DNA of 64,000 bases from Pelagibacteraceae bacterium GOM-A1 (GTDB lineage: Bacteria > Pseudomonadota > Alphaproteobacteria > Pelagibacterales > Pelagibacteraceae), in contig LHBX01000024.1 of the NCBI GenBank assembly GCA_001704065.1, positions 1 to 64,000 of the forward strand, read 5' to 3'. Under the pieces are notes generated by a model. The model saw nothing but the letters and a program-made list of their open reading frames with translations. It had not been told where the DNA came from and searched no databases. Each line of letters begins with the position of its first letter. Position 1 is the stretch's first letter. Made by a program: the position numbers and the translations under genes. Of this stretch, positions 49,064 through 59,380 are shown one piece after another.

Positions 49064-50553
49064 TATGCAGTATTTTGTTTAATAAATTTTTCTGCCTCAG
49101 CTAAAATTAATTTTTTTCTATCTGGTTTCATTTTATCGAAAATTCTAACCATCATAGAAAGTCTAGGATTTTTTAAAAAGAAGGCTCTATTTCTATTTAT
49201 GAATCTCCAATAAAGACCATCCATGGTATTGCACCATTCTCCTTTTTTAAAATCCATCATTTTCATGAAATAAGCAGAGCCGCAAATATATGGTTTTGTG
49301 GCAAATATTCCTCCATCACTGAAAAGCCCCATTCCATAAACATTCGGGACCATTACCCAGTCAGAGGAATCCACAAACATTTCCATGAACCATTTGTAAA
49401 CATACGTTGGCTTAACTTCACATAAATTCATTATGTTTGATAAGATCATTAACCTTTCAATATGATGTGACCAACCATAATTAACTGCATTTTTAATAGC
49501 GTAATCTAAAGGTGGTAATCCTGTTGTTCCTTCGTACCATGAGTTTTTCATTTTTCTATTTTGTTTAAAAAAATTTCTAGTTTCCATTTCTTTTGAATAG
49601 CTTTGATATATTCCCCTCATAAATTCTCTCCACCCGATTACTTGACGAATGTAACCCTCTAAGGAATTTAATCTTATTTTATTTTTGTTGTTAAAATCTA
49701 AAACTTTTTTAATTATAAATTCTGGAGTGATAAGACCTAAATTGATGTAAGGACTTAAAGCACTATGAAATAATATATTGTCTTTCTGATCAACTGCATC
49801 TTCATAATCCCCAAATAAATTTGATTTCTCTTTAATAAAAAAATTTAATAATTTAATTACATCATCATATTCCGTAGCAAACCAAAAATCTTTCGTATTA
49901 CCCGGGTGACTTTTAAAATTTTTATCAATTAAAATTTTTAGTTTTTTCGTATGAACAGTCTCAGTAATTTTAGGAAATTTGGGTATAGATATATTTTTTG
50001 GAAGTTTATTTCGATTTTCTTCGTCAAAACTCCATTTGCCTCCTTCTGGATTACCATCTTTTTTCATGAGTATATCCAAATCTCTTCTAGTCTCTTTATA
50101 AAAAACTGCCATAAAAGGTTTTTTTGATTTCGATAAATAGTTTTTAAATTTTTCTCTAGAATTTAAAAACATTGGTGTTTGAATAATATTCCATTTAATT
50201 TTTTCTTTTTTTAAAAAATTGGTAATTTTATTTTCAAAAAACTTATCCTCAATTTCGAAACTTGAAATTTCTTTAATTTTTTTTGCTTTAATTATTTTTT
50301 TTAATTTTTCTGTGTAATCCAGCTTGAAAGATTTATCCTCGATCGAAGAATATTCTAATTTAAATTTATTTTTTTTTAGTCTATCTGCGTGAGATCGCAT
50401 GCAAGATAAGAACAATAATATCTTTTGTTTATGATGCTTTTCGTACGTACAAAGCTGATAATCTTCAGCCATAAAGAAAAAGTGGTCTTTTTTGTACTTT
50501 TCAAGATATTTTTCTGAGAAAAGCTGATTTCCAAGTAGAAAAAATAATTTCAT
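49063..50553 (-). CDS. Cryptochrome/deoxyribodipyrimidine photolyase-related protein (COG3046-type, bacterial (6-4) photolyase-like family)
   Basis: FFLLGNQLF...AVFYKETRRDLDILMKKDGNPEGGKWSFDEENR...SALSPYINLGLITPEFII...EGYIRQVIGWREFMRGIY...NYGWSHHIERLMILSNIMNLCEVKP...DWVMVPNVYGMGLFSDGG. Confidence 0.92.
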   Translation of the reverse strand: MKLFFLLGNQLFSEKYLEKYKKDHFFFMAEDYQLCTYEKHHKQKILLFLSCMRSHADRLKKNKFKLEYSSIEDKSFKLDYTEKLKKIIKAKKIKEISSFEIEDKFFENKITNFLKKEKIKWNIIQTPMFLNSREKFKNYLSKSKKPFMAVFYKETRRDLDILMKKDGNPEGGKWSFDEENRNKLPKNISIPKFPKITETVHTKKLKILIDKNFKSHPGNTKDFWFATEYDDVIKLLNFFIKEKSNLFGDYEDAVDQKDNILFHSALSPYINLGLITPEFIIKKVLDFNNKNKIRLNSLEGYIRQVIGWREFMRGIYQSYSKEMETRNFFKQNRKMKNSWYEGTTGLPPLDYAIKNAVNYGWSHHIERLMILSNIMNLCEVKPTYVYKWFMEMFVDSSDWVMVPNVYGMGLFSDGGIFATKPYICGSAYFMKMMDFKKGEWCNTMDGLYWRFINRNRAFFLKNPRLSMMVRIFDKMKPDRKKLILAEAEKFIKQNTA

Positions 50554-50580
50554 TAACTATATATAGCTTTTTAAAAATTT

Positions 50581-51291
50581 ATGTCAGAAAAATATTTAGT
50601 AGTAGGTGCGACAGGATCTATCGGATCAAATTTAGCAGAACAGTTACATGCATCCGGTAAAGAAGTACATTTAGTTGGTAGGGATGAAGAAAGAACAAAA
50701 TCTTTATCTGAGAAACTAAATTGTAAATATACAGTTTCTGATGTTTTAGAAAATGGTTTTGTTGAAAAGATTAAGTCTGAAATAAATGATATCAAAGGTG
50801 TAGCTTATTGTGTTGGTTCAATTGATTTAAAACCTTTGAGAATGGTTTCAGAACAAGATTTTACAAAATGTATGAAACTAAATTTATATTCTGCAGTAGA
50901 TTTAATTAAAGGTTATCAAGAAAGTTTAAAAAAAAATAAAGGATCGATTGTTTTGTTTTCAACTGTTGCTGCTCAAAGAGGTTTTACAAATCATGCAATT
51001 ATAGCTTCAACTAAAGCAGCTGTTGAGGGATTAACTGTTTCTTTGGCAGCAGAATTTGCTCCTAATATAAGAGTAAATTGCATTGCTCCAAGTTTAACTA
51101 ATTCAAAAATTGCAGAGCCAATGCTTAAAAATAAAGTTTTAGCTGATGGTATAGCAAAAGCCCATCCATTAAAAAGACTTGGAGAAGGTAAAGACTCAGC
51201 TTCGCTTGCAAAATTTCTAATAACTGAAGACAGTTCTTGGGTTACAGGACAAATTATTGCTGTCGATGGCGGTAGATCAAAACTTTCATAG
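50581..51291 (+). CDS. Short-chain dehydrogenase/reductase
   Basis: VVGATGSIGSNLAEQL...FSTVAAQRGFTNHAIIASTKAAVEGLTVSLAAEFAPNIRVNCIAPS. Confidence 0.93.
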   Translation: MSEKYLVVGATGSIGSNLAEQLHASGKEVHLVGRDEERTKSLSEKLNCKYTVSDVLENGFVEKIKSEINDIKGVAYCVGSIDLKPLRMVSEQDFTKCMKLNLYSAVDLIKGYQESLKKNKGSIVLFSTVAAQRGFTNHAIIASTKAAVEGLTVSLAAEFAPNIRVNCIAPSLTNSKIAEPMLKNKVLADGIAKAHPLKRLGEGKDSASLAKFLITEDSSWVTGQIIAVDGGRSKLS

Positions 51292-51292
51292 A

Positions 51293-52357
51293 GTGAAGAA
51301 ATTATTATTTCTTTTATCATTAATACTATTCTCAACTAATTCATTTAGTAAAAATTTTAATTTTAATAAAATTATTGAATTAGAAGCACCTTGGGGTTCG
51401 TCATTCGTTAATGATAATGAAATGATTGTTACCGAAAAAGGTGGCAAAATAAAACTTGTTAATATTTCAACAAGAGAGGTAAGTGAAATTGGTCATAACT
51501 TAAATTTTGTAGAATATGGACAGGGAGGATTATTGGATATTCTGTATCATGAAGATTACATTTACATCTCATACACAGAAAATAGGAATAATTGGAAGAC
51601 TAGTACATCAGTTGCGCGTGCAGAGTTTAATAAAAACAAATTAAATTTTAAAAATATTTTTCAAGCCAATCCACCAATTGACTCGCCTTATCATTTTGGT
51701 TCAAGACTGGCAATTAAAGACAATTATTTATTTGCTTCTGCAGGTGAAAGAGGTGGGGGAATGATTGCTCAAGATGGAAATAAACATCCAGGAAGTATAA
51801 TTAGAATTTATCTAGATGGTGGCATTCCAAAAGACAATCCTCGTTTTGAGGGGAAATCAGACTGGCTACCTGAAATATATCAAATTGGTGTAAGAAATCC
51901 TCAAGGTTTAGCTTTATCACCTTTTGATGGAAAAATTTATATGAGCAATCATGGTGCAAAAGGAGGAGATTGGTTTGGTGAGGCAAAGAAAGGTGAAAAT
52001 TATGGTTGGAAAATTCTTGGATGGGGTGGCACAAATTATTCAGGTATACCAATAGGGCCAAAATGGAAACCTGGCTTTACAAAAGCCATTCAATATTGGG
52101 TTCCATCTATAGCCACAAGTGCAATCACAATTTATAAAGGTAATGAATTTAAAGATTGGAATGGTCATGCATTAATTACTTCTCTTAAAGATAAGTCTTT
52201 AAGAAAATTAGAGTTTAATGATTTATCAAACGTAAAAGAAGAAATAATATTTAAAGATAAAATTGGAAGAATCAGAGACATACAAATTCATCCTATAAAT
52301 GGTAAACTATATTTTTTAAATCAAGATGGATTGTGGTTGATGGAAAATTCTAGTTAG
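51293..52357 (+). CDS. PQQ-dependent sugar (glucose/sorbosone) dehydrogenase-like, secreted
   Basis: Probable GTG start giving signal peptide VKKLLFLLSLILFSTNSFS; EAPWGSSFVNDNEMIVTEKGGKIKLV...GVRNPQGLALSPFDGKIYMSNHGAKGGDW. Confidence 0.88.
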   Translation: MKKLLFLLSLILFSTNSFSKNFNFNKIIELEAPWGSSFVNDNEMIVTEKGGKIKLVNISTREVSEIGHNLNFVEYGQGGLLDILYHEDYIYISYTENRNNWKTSTSVARAEFNKNKLNFKNIFQANPPIDSPYHFGSRLAIKDNYLFASAGERGGGMIAQDGNKHPGSIIRIYLDGGIPKDNPRFEGKSDWLPEIYQIGVRNPQGLALSPFDGKIYMSNHGAKGGDWFGEAKKGENYGWKILGWGGTNYSGIPIGPKWKPGFTKAIQYWVPSIATSAITIYKGNEFKDWNGHALITSLKDKSLRKLEFNDLSNVKEEIIFKDKIGRIRDIQIHPINGKLYFLNQDGLWLMENSS

Positions 52358-53351
52358 TATCAAAAAGCTCTTTAAATAATTTAAATTCACCAATTTTAAA
52401 AATAATTGCATCATCTTTTTTAAATCCAAATTTTTCTGCATTTTGCTTAAACCTTAAAGGGGGCTCTAATATTGGTTCAAGTGATAAGACAAAAGTTCCC
52501 CAATGCATTCCAATTACTTTTTTACTTTTTAAATCTTTAGCAAGTCCAAGGGCTTCTTCAGGGTTAGTGTGGTAAGCAGAAGAATCTTTAATTGTAGCCA
52601 TAGGATAAAAATTATATGCGCCAATGTTAATAAATGTTAAATCAATTGGACCATACTTATCTCCCAATTCTTTATATATTTTTCCAACACCAGTATCACA
52701 TGAAAATAATATTTTTTTTCCTTTGTATTCAATCAAATAGCTGCCCCATAAAGTTTTGTTAGTATCCGTTAAACTCCTTTTTGACCAGTGGACTGATGGC
52801 AAAAAAGTAATATTTAAATTCTGATTTATTCTTATTTGATCATACCAATCCATCTCATTTACATCTTTAAATCTATTAATTTTAAAATATTTTTTTAGTC
52901 CTAAAGGTACCAGGACTTTAGATTCTTTATAAGGAAATCTCATTATTGTTTTCATATCTTGATGATCGTAGTGATTGTGAGTTAGTAGAAAAATATCTGT
53001 TCTTGGTATCTCATTAAGTTTTAATGCTGGTTCGGTAAATCTCTTTGGCCCAAAAAATAAAGGTCCTGCATTTTTTGAAAAAACTGGATCTGTTATTATT
53101 GTTATTTCCCCTAATTTTAATAAAAATGTTGCATGACCTATCCACGCTACATAATCTTCTTTTTGGAAATTATTTAAATCCAATAAAACTTTTTCTTTTT
53201 TAATGATATTACTTTCAGGAAAAGTCATATCTAATTTTTTTTTTTCTTGGTTAAAGACCTTGAACGACCAATTGAAATTCATATCAATCACCTTTGATCC
53301 TTCAGGATTACGAAATGTGCCATTTGCTAAATGATGATATTTTTTCTTCAT
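52350..53351 (-). CDS. Metallo-beta-lactamase-fold hydrolase (NAPE-PLD/UlaG-like)
   Basis: WIGHATFLLKLGEITIITDPVFS...DIFLLTHNHYDHQDMKTI...FSCDTGVG...MHWGTF. Confidence 0.92.
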   Translation of the reverse strand: MKKKYHHLANGTFRNPEGSKVIDMNFNWSFKVFNQEKKKLDMTFPESNIIKKEKVLLDLNNFQKEDYVAWIGHATFLLKLGEITIITDPVFSKNAGPLFFGPKRFTEPALKLNEIPRTDIFLLTHNHYDHQDMKTIMRFPYKESKVLVPLGLKKYFKINRFKDVNEMDWYDQIRINQNLNITFLPSVHWSKRSLTDTNKTLWGSYLIEYKGKKILFSCDTGVGKIYKELGDKYGPIDLTFINIGAYNFYPMATIKDSSAYHTNPEEALGLAKDLKSKKVIGMHWGTFVLSLEPILEPPLRFKQNAEKFGFKKDDAIIFKIGEFKLFKELFDTN

Positions 53352-53357
53352 ATCCGA

Positions 53358-53966
53358 TTAATAATTTTTTGAAATAATATCTTGAATTGTATTACTTATA
53401 ACTATTGTTCCAGCTTTGTTAGGATGTATGCCATCCTGTTGATTTAGATTTGGATCAAGAGCAACACCCTCCAGCAAAAATGGAATTAAGGGTAAATTAT
53501 ATTTTTTCGACAATTTAGGATAAATAGCATCAAAATTTGTTTTATACTTAATTCCATGAGTTGTTGGCGCAACCATCCCAGCTATTATAATTTTTATTTT
53601 TTTACTATTAGCAATTTTAATTATTTCTTCTAAATTTCTCTCGGTTTCGTCTGGTTGAATTCCTCTTAGCATATCATTTGCTCCAAGACCAAGGATGATT
53701 AGATCAATACCGGGTTCTGATAAACTCCATTCTGCTCTATTCAATCCACCAGAAGAAGTACTACCTGAAACACTTCCATTTATTACCTTAATATTTAAAC
53801 CACTCCTAACGAGATTACTTTCTAAAACCAAAGATAAGTGTTGTTCTTTAGGTAGACCATAACCCGCCATTAAACTATCGCCGAATAATATAACCTTTTC
53901 TATTGCACTTGCATTTATGTGCACTAGAAAGAATAACAATATTTTTATAAATAAACTTTTATTCAT
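53358..53966 (-). CDS. tesA: Arylesterase / SGNH hydrolase (TesA-like)
   Basis: Start at MNKSLFIKILLFFLVHINASA (signal peptide); ILFGDSLMAGYGLP...LGANDMLRG...DGIHPNKAGT. Confidence 0.92.
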   Translation of the reverse strand: MNKSLFIKILLFFLVHINASAIEKVILFGDSLMAGYGLPKEQHLSLVLESNLVRSGLNIKVINGSVSGSTSSGGLNRAEWSLSEPGIDLIILGLGANDMLRGIQPDETERNLEEIIKIANSKKIKIIIAGMVAPTTHGIKYKTNFDAIYPKLSKKYNLPLIPFLLEGVALDPNLNQQDGIHPNKAGTIVISNTIQDIISKNY

Positions 53967-54630
53967 GAACACACTTCTTAAATTAAAAAAAATAAATCTC
54001 AAATACCAAACTGGGAAGGACAATATCAATGTTTTAAAAAATATTGATTTAACTATAAAAAAAAAAGAAACTGTATCTGTGGTTGGAGAAAGTGGATCAG
54101 GAAAAACAAGCTTGATTATGCTTATTGGTGGACTAGAACGTCCAACCTCAGGGAAAATTATATTTCAAGACAGGGAAATAACAAATCTTAATGAAGACGA
54201 AGTATCTGAAATTAGAAAGCAAAATATAGGAATTATATTTCAATCTTTCTATTTAATTCCAAATTATACAGCTGTTGAAAATGTAGCTTTAACACTTGAA
54301 CTTAATGAATTTAAAAATCCAGAGAAAGAAGCAAAAAGTTTATTAGATCGATTTGGTCTAAAACATAGATTCAATAATCTTCCAAGTCAATTATCTGGCG
54401 GAGAGCAACAACGTGTGGCGATTGCAAGAGCTATTGCAATGAAACCAGATTTGATTTTAGCTGATGAACCAACTGGTAATCTAGATACCGAAAACTCAAT
54501 AATGATCTCTGAAATTTTATTTAAATACGTCAAAGAAGAAGGGTCTTCATTAATAATGGTCACACATGATCCAAAATTAGCAGACAAAGCAAAACGAAAA
54601 ATTAAAATTAAAGATGGAAAAATTAAATAA
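53965..54630 (+). CDS. ABC transporter ATP-binding protein (LolD/YbbA-like)
   Basis: Start at MNTLLKLKKINLKY; GESGSGKTSLIMLIGGLERPTSGKI...LSGGEQQRVAIARAIAMKPDLILADEPTGNLD. Confidence 0.93.
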   Translation: MNTLLKLKKINLKYQTGKDNINVLKNIDLTIKKKETVSVVGESGSGKTSLIMLIGGLERPTSGKIIFQDREITNLNEDEVSEIRKQNIGIIFQSFYLIPNYTAVENVALTLELNEFKNPEKEAKSLLDRFGLKHRFNNLPSQLSGGEQQRVAIARAIAMKPDLILADEPTGNLDTENSIMISEILFKYVKEEGSSLIMVTHDPKLADKAKRKIKIKDGKIK

Positions 54631-57151
54631 TTCTTCGGAATTAAGTTTAATATTCAAGTATGCTTTAAAGGATTTAAGCAGAAATTATAAAAAAATTTCA
54701 AGCATTATTGTAACGCTGTTTATCAGTCTTTTTATTTTAAGTGCCATCTTTACAATCGAAGATAGTTTAAAAAAAGAGCTTAATGATAATGCAAAAGTTC
54801 TTTTGGGTGGAGATCTCGAAATTGATTATAACCGTAATCAGGGGAATCTTAATTTAGTCAATAAAGTAAAGGAATTTTCAACTGTCTCACAAATGATAGA
54901 GTTCAGTACAATGCTTTCTACGACAGGCAGAGAAAAAAATAAATCATTATTTACAAGAATTAAAACAGTTGATGAAAAATATCCACTTTACGGTGAAGTT
55001 ATTTATGAGCCAGAAGATGCTTATGAAAGAATGCAAAAGGAACCAAAGACACTTTTGATTAATGAAAGTTTATCAAAAACTTTAAAGATAAAAATAAATG
55101 ACAAAGTTAAGGTACAAGATCAAATTTTCATAGTTGTTGGAATTATAAAATCTGTACCTGATGTCAGTGGGTTTGTAGCTTTTGGAGATTGGGCATTAGC
55201 AGGAAAACAAACTTTGGAGATACTAAAATTAAATGGAATAGGTAGTTTTTTAAATTATGAATATAAAGTAAAATTTAAACCAAGTGATGATCCAGAAAAA
55301 ATAGAAAGTAAGATTAAAGATATTTTTAAAGATGACCAAAAAGTAAAACTTAGATTTCCAGAAAATTCAGCAAGTGGCTTAAAAAGGATAATTAATAATT
55401 TTTCCCAATTTCTCTCTTTAGTTTCAATTAGTGCAATGTTAATTGCTGGAATAGGTATCGCTAATACATTGTTATCATTTATAAACCAGAACAATATGTC
55501 TATAGCTGTAAGAAAAGCTGTAGGATTTTATTCAGGGAATATAAAAACACTTTATTATCTTCAATTATTAATTTTATTATTTATTATTACTGTAATTTCT
55601 TATGGCTCAAGTTTTTTAATTGTACCAATTGCAGATAAATATTTATCTGATGGGTTGGGATTAAATATTTATCCAAAATTCTCTTTAATTAATTTTATAA
55701 AAATATTTGTTGTAGGTTTGTTAGTTCTTATAATTTTTTCAATACCAACAATAAGTTCAATTGATCAAGTTAAAGCATCAAACCTATTTAGAAATGTATT
55801 CCAAAACCTGCAATTTTATTACTCAAAAAAGTCAGTTGTTTTGAGTTTTATCTTGTTATCATTTTTAGTTTTATTGTTTACACTAGGATCTGAAAGTCCC
55901 TCTTATAGCTTGGGTTATTTTGTGGCTTTTTTTGTATGTCTAATTGTATTTTTTTTACTTTCGAAAATTATAATTTATTTACTGAAAAAGTTTAATTTTA
56001 TTTCAAATATCTCTTTAAAAGTATCGATAAAAAATATAACTCAAACAAAAAGTATCACACCTATCACTATTATGTCTTTAGGCTTAGGTGTAACATTATT
56101 ATTAACTTTAGCTTTAGTTGGAACAAATTTTAAAAGAGAAATTTCAAGATCTATTCCGGATATTGCACCTGATTATTTTTTTGTTGGAATTCAAAAAGGT
56201 GAAAAGAAAAAATTTGAACAAGGTGTTTACAAAATGAACCCTGATGCGAACATCGAAATAGTGCCTATGGTTTCTTCTGGGATAGTAAAAATTAATGGTG
56301 TGAATCCAAATAGCTATATTAAACCAGATAATGATAGTTATTGGGTAATTGGAAGTGAAAGAAGATCTTCTTGGGTTGAAAATATACCTAAAGATAACCC
56401 AATTTTAAAAGGGAAATGGTGGGATTTATCTAAACCTAACCAACTTCAGATATCGCTTGATGCAAAAGTGGCTAAAGATTTTAATATTGAGTTGGGAGAT
56501 ATTTTTACTTTAAACATTTATGGTCGAGAAATTGATGGAGAAATAGTTAATTTTAGAGAAGTTGATTATCGTGATCTAAGTATTAATTTTGCAATGTTAT
56601 TTAATCCACAATTTGCAAAAAAAATTCCTCATGAATATTTAGCAACTGCTAAGTTTAAAAATCCAGATAATTTCGACGAAACCAAAATGTTAGAAGTATT
56701 ACCTAGTTTATCTATGATAAAAATTGCCGATTACCTGAATAAAGTAACATCAGTTTTAAATAAAGTTTTCATAGCTGTAACCCTAATTTCTGGTGTAACA
56801 ATTGTCATTGGATTGATTGTTATTTCAAGTGCTATAATGGTCCAAGGAAAAGTAAAAGAGTACCAAAATCTTGTATTTAAAATTTTAGGTTTTTCAAAAA
56901 AAGAAATTATATTTTCGTCTTTGATAGAATTTATAATTATTTTTATGTCAGTAATATTAATTGCAATTTTTTTTGCAGTAATTGGATCAAAATTTATTAT
57001 GGAGAATATTTTTGAATTAGTTTGGCAATTTGATTTTAAAATTTTAATTTACCTTGGTGCCTCTATAGGAATTGTGACCTTGATTTTAATTATGCTAACC
57101 AATCTTAAATACTTGAGTCCTAAAGTTTATCCATTAATAAGAAATCAATAG
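54614..57151 (+). CDS. FtsX-family ABC transporter permease (YbbP-like)
   Basis: 845 aa, two FtsX-like TM regions, N-terminal ALKDLSRNYKKISSIIVTLFISLFILSAIFTIEDSLKKELNDNAKVLLGGDLEI. Confidence 0.92.
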   Translation: MEKLNNSSELSLIFKYALKDLSRNYKKISSIIVTLFISLFILSAIFTIEDSLKKELNDNAKVLLGGDLEIDYNRNQGNLNLVNKVKEFSTVSQMIEFSTMLSTTGREKNKSLFTRIKTVDEKYPLYGEVIYEPEDAYERMQKEPKTLLINESLSKTLKIKINDKVKVQDQIFIVVGIIKSVPDVSGFVAFGDWALAGKQTLEILKLNGIGSFLNYEYKVKFKPSDDPEKIESKIKDIFKDDQKVKLRFPENSASGLKRIINNFSQFLSLVSISAMLIAGIGIANTLLSFINQNNMSIAVRKAVGFYSGNIKTLYYLQLLILLFIITVISYGSSFLIVPIADKYLSDGLGLNIYPKFSLINFIKIFVVGLLVLIIFSIPTISSIDQVKASNLFRNVFQNLQFYYSKKSVVLSFILLSFLVLLFTLGSESPSYSLGYFVAFFVCLIVFFLLSKIIIYLLKKFNFISNISLKVSIKNITQTKSITPITIMSLGLGVTLLLTLALVGTNFKREISRSIPDIAPDYFFVGIQKGEKKKFEQGVYKMNPDANIEIVPMVSSGIVKINGVNPNSYIKPDNDSYWVIGSERRSSWVENIPKDNPILKGKWWDLSKPNQLQISLDAKVAKDFNIELGDIFTLNIYGREIDGEIVNFREVDYRDLSINFAMLFNPQFAKKIPHEYLATAKFKNPDNFDETKMLEVLPSLSMIKIADYLNKVTSVLNKVFIAVTLISGVTIVIGLIVISSAIMVQGKVKEYQNLVFKILGFSKKEIIFSSLIEFIIIFMSVILIAIFFAVIGSKFIMENIFELVWQFDFKILIYLGASIGIVTLILIMLTNLKYLSPKVYPLIRNQ

Positions 57152-57156
57152 TAAAT

Positions 57157-58002
57157 TTATTTATTTGCTCTTTTAAAACATTCGATTGTATTTTTAAGTA
57201 AACATGCAATAGTCATAGGTCCGACTCCACCTGGAACTGGAGTTAAAGCTTTTGCAACTTTAGATACTTCATCAAATGCTACATCACCAACTAAACCGTT
57301 TTCAGTTTTATTAATACCAACGTCAATCACAATTGCATCTTTTTTAACCCAGTCACCTTTTACAAGCTCAGGGATCCCAACAGCAGCGACTATAATGTCT
57401 CCTTTTAAACATTCTCCTTTAAGATCATTAGTTTTTGAATGAGTAATTGTAACTGTACAATTTTCTTTCAACAACAACTGTGTCATTGGCTTACCATTTA
57501 AATTTGATCTTCCAACAATTACAGCCTTTTTTCCATTAAGGTTTGGTTCAATTTTTTTTATTAATAAATAACAACCTAAAGGAGTGCACGGAATAGAACT
57601 TTCATAACCTGACGACAGATTACCAACATTCATGGGATGAAATCCATCTACATCCTTCTCTGGCATAATTGCCTCTATAACTTTTTGTTTATCAATATGC
57701 TTTGGAAGTGGGAGCTGAACTAAAATTCCTGAAACGGAATCGTCATTGTTAAGTTCATCAATTTTTTTTAAAACTTCACTTTCTTCAATACTGTCAGGGT
57801 ATCTAATCACCTCTGATTTAAGGCCTACTTCATTGGCAGATTTCTCTTTATTTCTTACATAAATTTGACTAGGTGCTAGATCACCAATCAATATGACTGT
57901 TAAACCTGGTACTTTATTATGTTTATCTTTTAAAGATAAGACTTCTTTCCTGAGTTCTTCTCTTAAATCAGCAGCAGCTTTTTTTCCATCAATTAAAATC
58001 AT
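57157..58002 (-). CDS. folD: Methylenetetrahydrofolate dehydrogenase/cyclohydrolase
   Basis: GILVQLPLPKHIDKQKVIEAIMPEKDVDGFHPMNVG...VIVGRSNLNGKPM...TPVPGGVGPMT. Confidence 0.97.
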   Translation of the reverse strand: MILIDGKKAAADLREELRKEVLSLKDKHNKVPGLTVILIGDLAPSQIYVRNKEKSANEVGLKSEVIRYPDSIEESEVLKKIDELNNDDSVSGILVQLPLPKHIDKQKVIEAIMPEKDVDGFHPMNVGNLSSGYESSIPCTPLGCYLLIKKIEPNLNGKKAVIVGRSNLNGKPMTQLLLKENCTVTITHSKTNDLKGECLKGDIIVAAVGIPELVKGDWVKKDAIVIDVGINKTENGLVGDVAFDEVSKVAKALTPVPGGVGPMTIACLLKNTIECFKRANK

Positions 58003-58005
58003 TTA

Positions 58006-58296
58006 TTAAAATATTAGTGGTGCAATGTAGAGTTTCATACACATTTCTATGAACCATATCAACAAAAGAAGTACGATAGGAGAAATATCAAAAGCACCTA
58101 GGTTAGGTAAAAATCTTCTAATTCTCATTAAAATCGGTTCTGTCATTTTATAAGTGAAATCTAATATTAAATATACAAACCGATTACTTGTATTTAGTAC
58201 ATTGAAAGCGACCAACCAACTTATAACGACATTAGCGATTACAACATATGAATAAAGTTTTAAAATTTGAAGAGCTAAATAAAATATAGCAATCAT
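58006..58296 (-). CDS. YggT family membrane protein
   Basis: VVISWLVAFNVL...TEPILMRIRRFLPNLGAFDISPIVLLLLIWFI. Confidence 0.92.
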   Translation of the reverse strand: MIAIFYLALQILKLYSYVVIANVVISWLVAFNVLNTSNRFVYLILDFTYKMTEPILMRIRRFLPNLGAFDISPIVLLLLIWFIEMCMKLYIAPLIF

Positions 58297-59378
58297 TTTT
58301 TTTCAACATAAATAGACTGACTAGGAAATGCAAAAGCAGCTCCCTTACCTTCAACAATTTTTTTTATTTCAAGTGCCAAATTTTCTTTTACTTGTAAATA
58401 ATTAGTCCAACTATTCGTTTTTGTAAAACATCTAACATACATATCAATCGAGCTATCTGAAAACTTATCAATTCGTACAGCGACTCCCACAGATTGGTCA
58501 TAATCATCACCTTTATTTATGTGATCTTCAATTTCGTCTCTTATTGTTTTCAATTGATCAATTGTAGTGTCATATTGAAGAGTTATTATCCAACTGATAG
58601 CCCAGTTAGTCTTTCTTGTATTATTAATCACTGCATTTTCTGCAAATTGAAAATTAGGAATAATTGCTAGTGATTTATCAAATTTTCTTATAACAGTGGA
58701 TCTGAATCCAATGTTCTCAACAACCCCTTCGATAACTCCTTCAACTTTAATCCAATCACCAATTCTAAATCTTTTTTCAACTAAAACTAAAATTCCGGAA
58801 ATTAAATTTTTAAATAAATCCTGAGCGCCTAATGCTACTGCTACTCCAAATAAACCTAACCCTGCAATTATTGGTCCTATTTTAATTCCCCATAACTCAA
58901 GAACAGCTGCTGCGCCTAAAATAAAAATTAAAATTTTAAGAGACTTTATAATCCAGCCTATTAATTCTTTTGTAAGAACTTTATCTAATCCACTTAAAAT
59001 ATATGATATAGGCTCAATTATCTGATGTATTATCCAAAATATTAAAATTGTTATTAAAGTTCTGTTCACGTTATCTATGAAGCCTCTAGTCTCATTATCA
59101 AATGACATATAGTAACTGGCAAAAAAGACACCAAGAACAATTGGAAGAAACCTTGCAGGACCTTCCATAGATTTTACAAAAGTATCATCTAATTTATTGG
59201 TTGTTCTTTTTGAAATTAATTCCAATTTTTTTATTACGAGTTTACTGATTAGACCTCTAAATATTAAAAATAATACAAATATTCCAAGACCTACTATTAT
59301 CTGAAAAAAATCTACCCCAAGAATTCCCTGCTTCCAAACAGATAAAAATAACTCATTTAGTTTATTTAAAACGTCCAT
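58293..59378 (-). CDS. MscS-family mechanosensitive channel
   Basis: LGLFGVAVALGAQDLFKNLISGILVLVEKRFRIGDWIKVEGVIEGVVENIGFRSTVIR. Confidence 0.94.
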   Translation of the reverse strand: MDVLNKLNELFLSVWKQGILGVDFFQIIVGLGIFVLFLIFRGLISKLVIKKLELISKRTTNKLDDTFVKSMEGPARFLPIVLGVFFASYYMSFDNETRGFIDNVNRTLITILIFWIIHQIIEPISYILSGLDKVLTKELIGWIIKSLKILIFILGAAAVLELWGIKIGPIIAGLGLFGVAVALGAQDLFKNLISGILVLVEKRFRIGDWIKVEGVIEGVVENIGFRSTVIRKFDKSLAIIPNFQFAENAVINNTRKTNWAISWIITLQYDTTIDQLKTIRDEIEDHINKGDDYDQSVGVAVRIDKFSDSSIDMYVRCFTKTNSWTNYLQVKENLALEIKKIVEGKGAAFAFPSQSIYVEKK

Positions 59379-59380
59379 TT

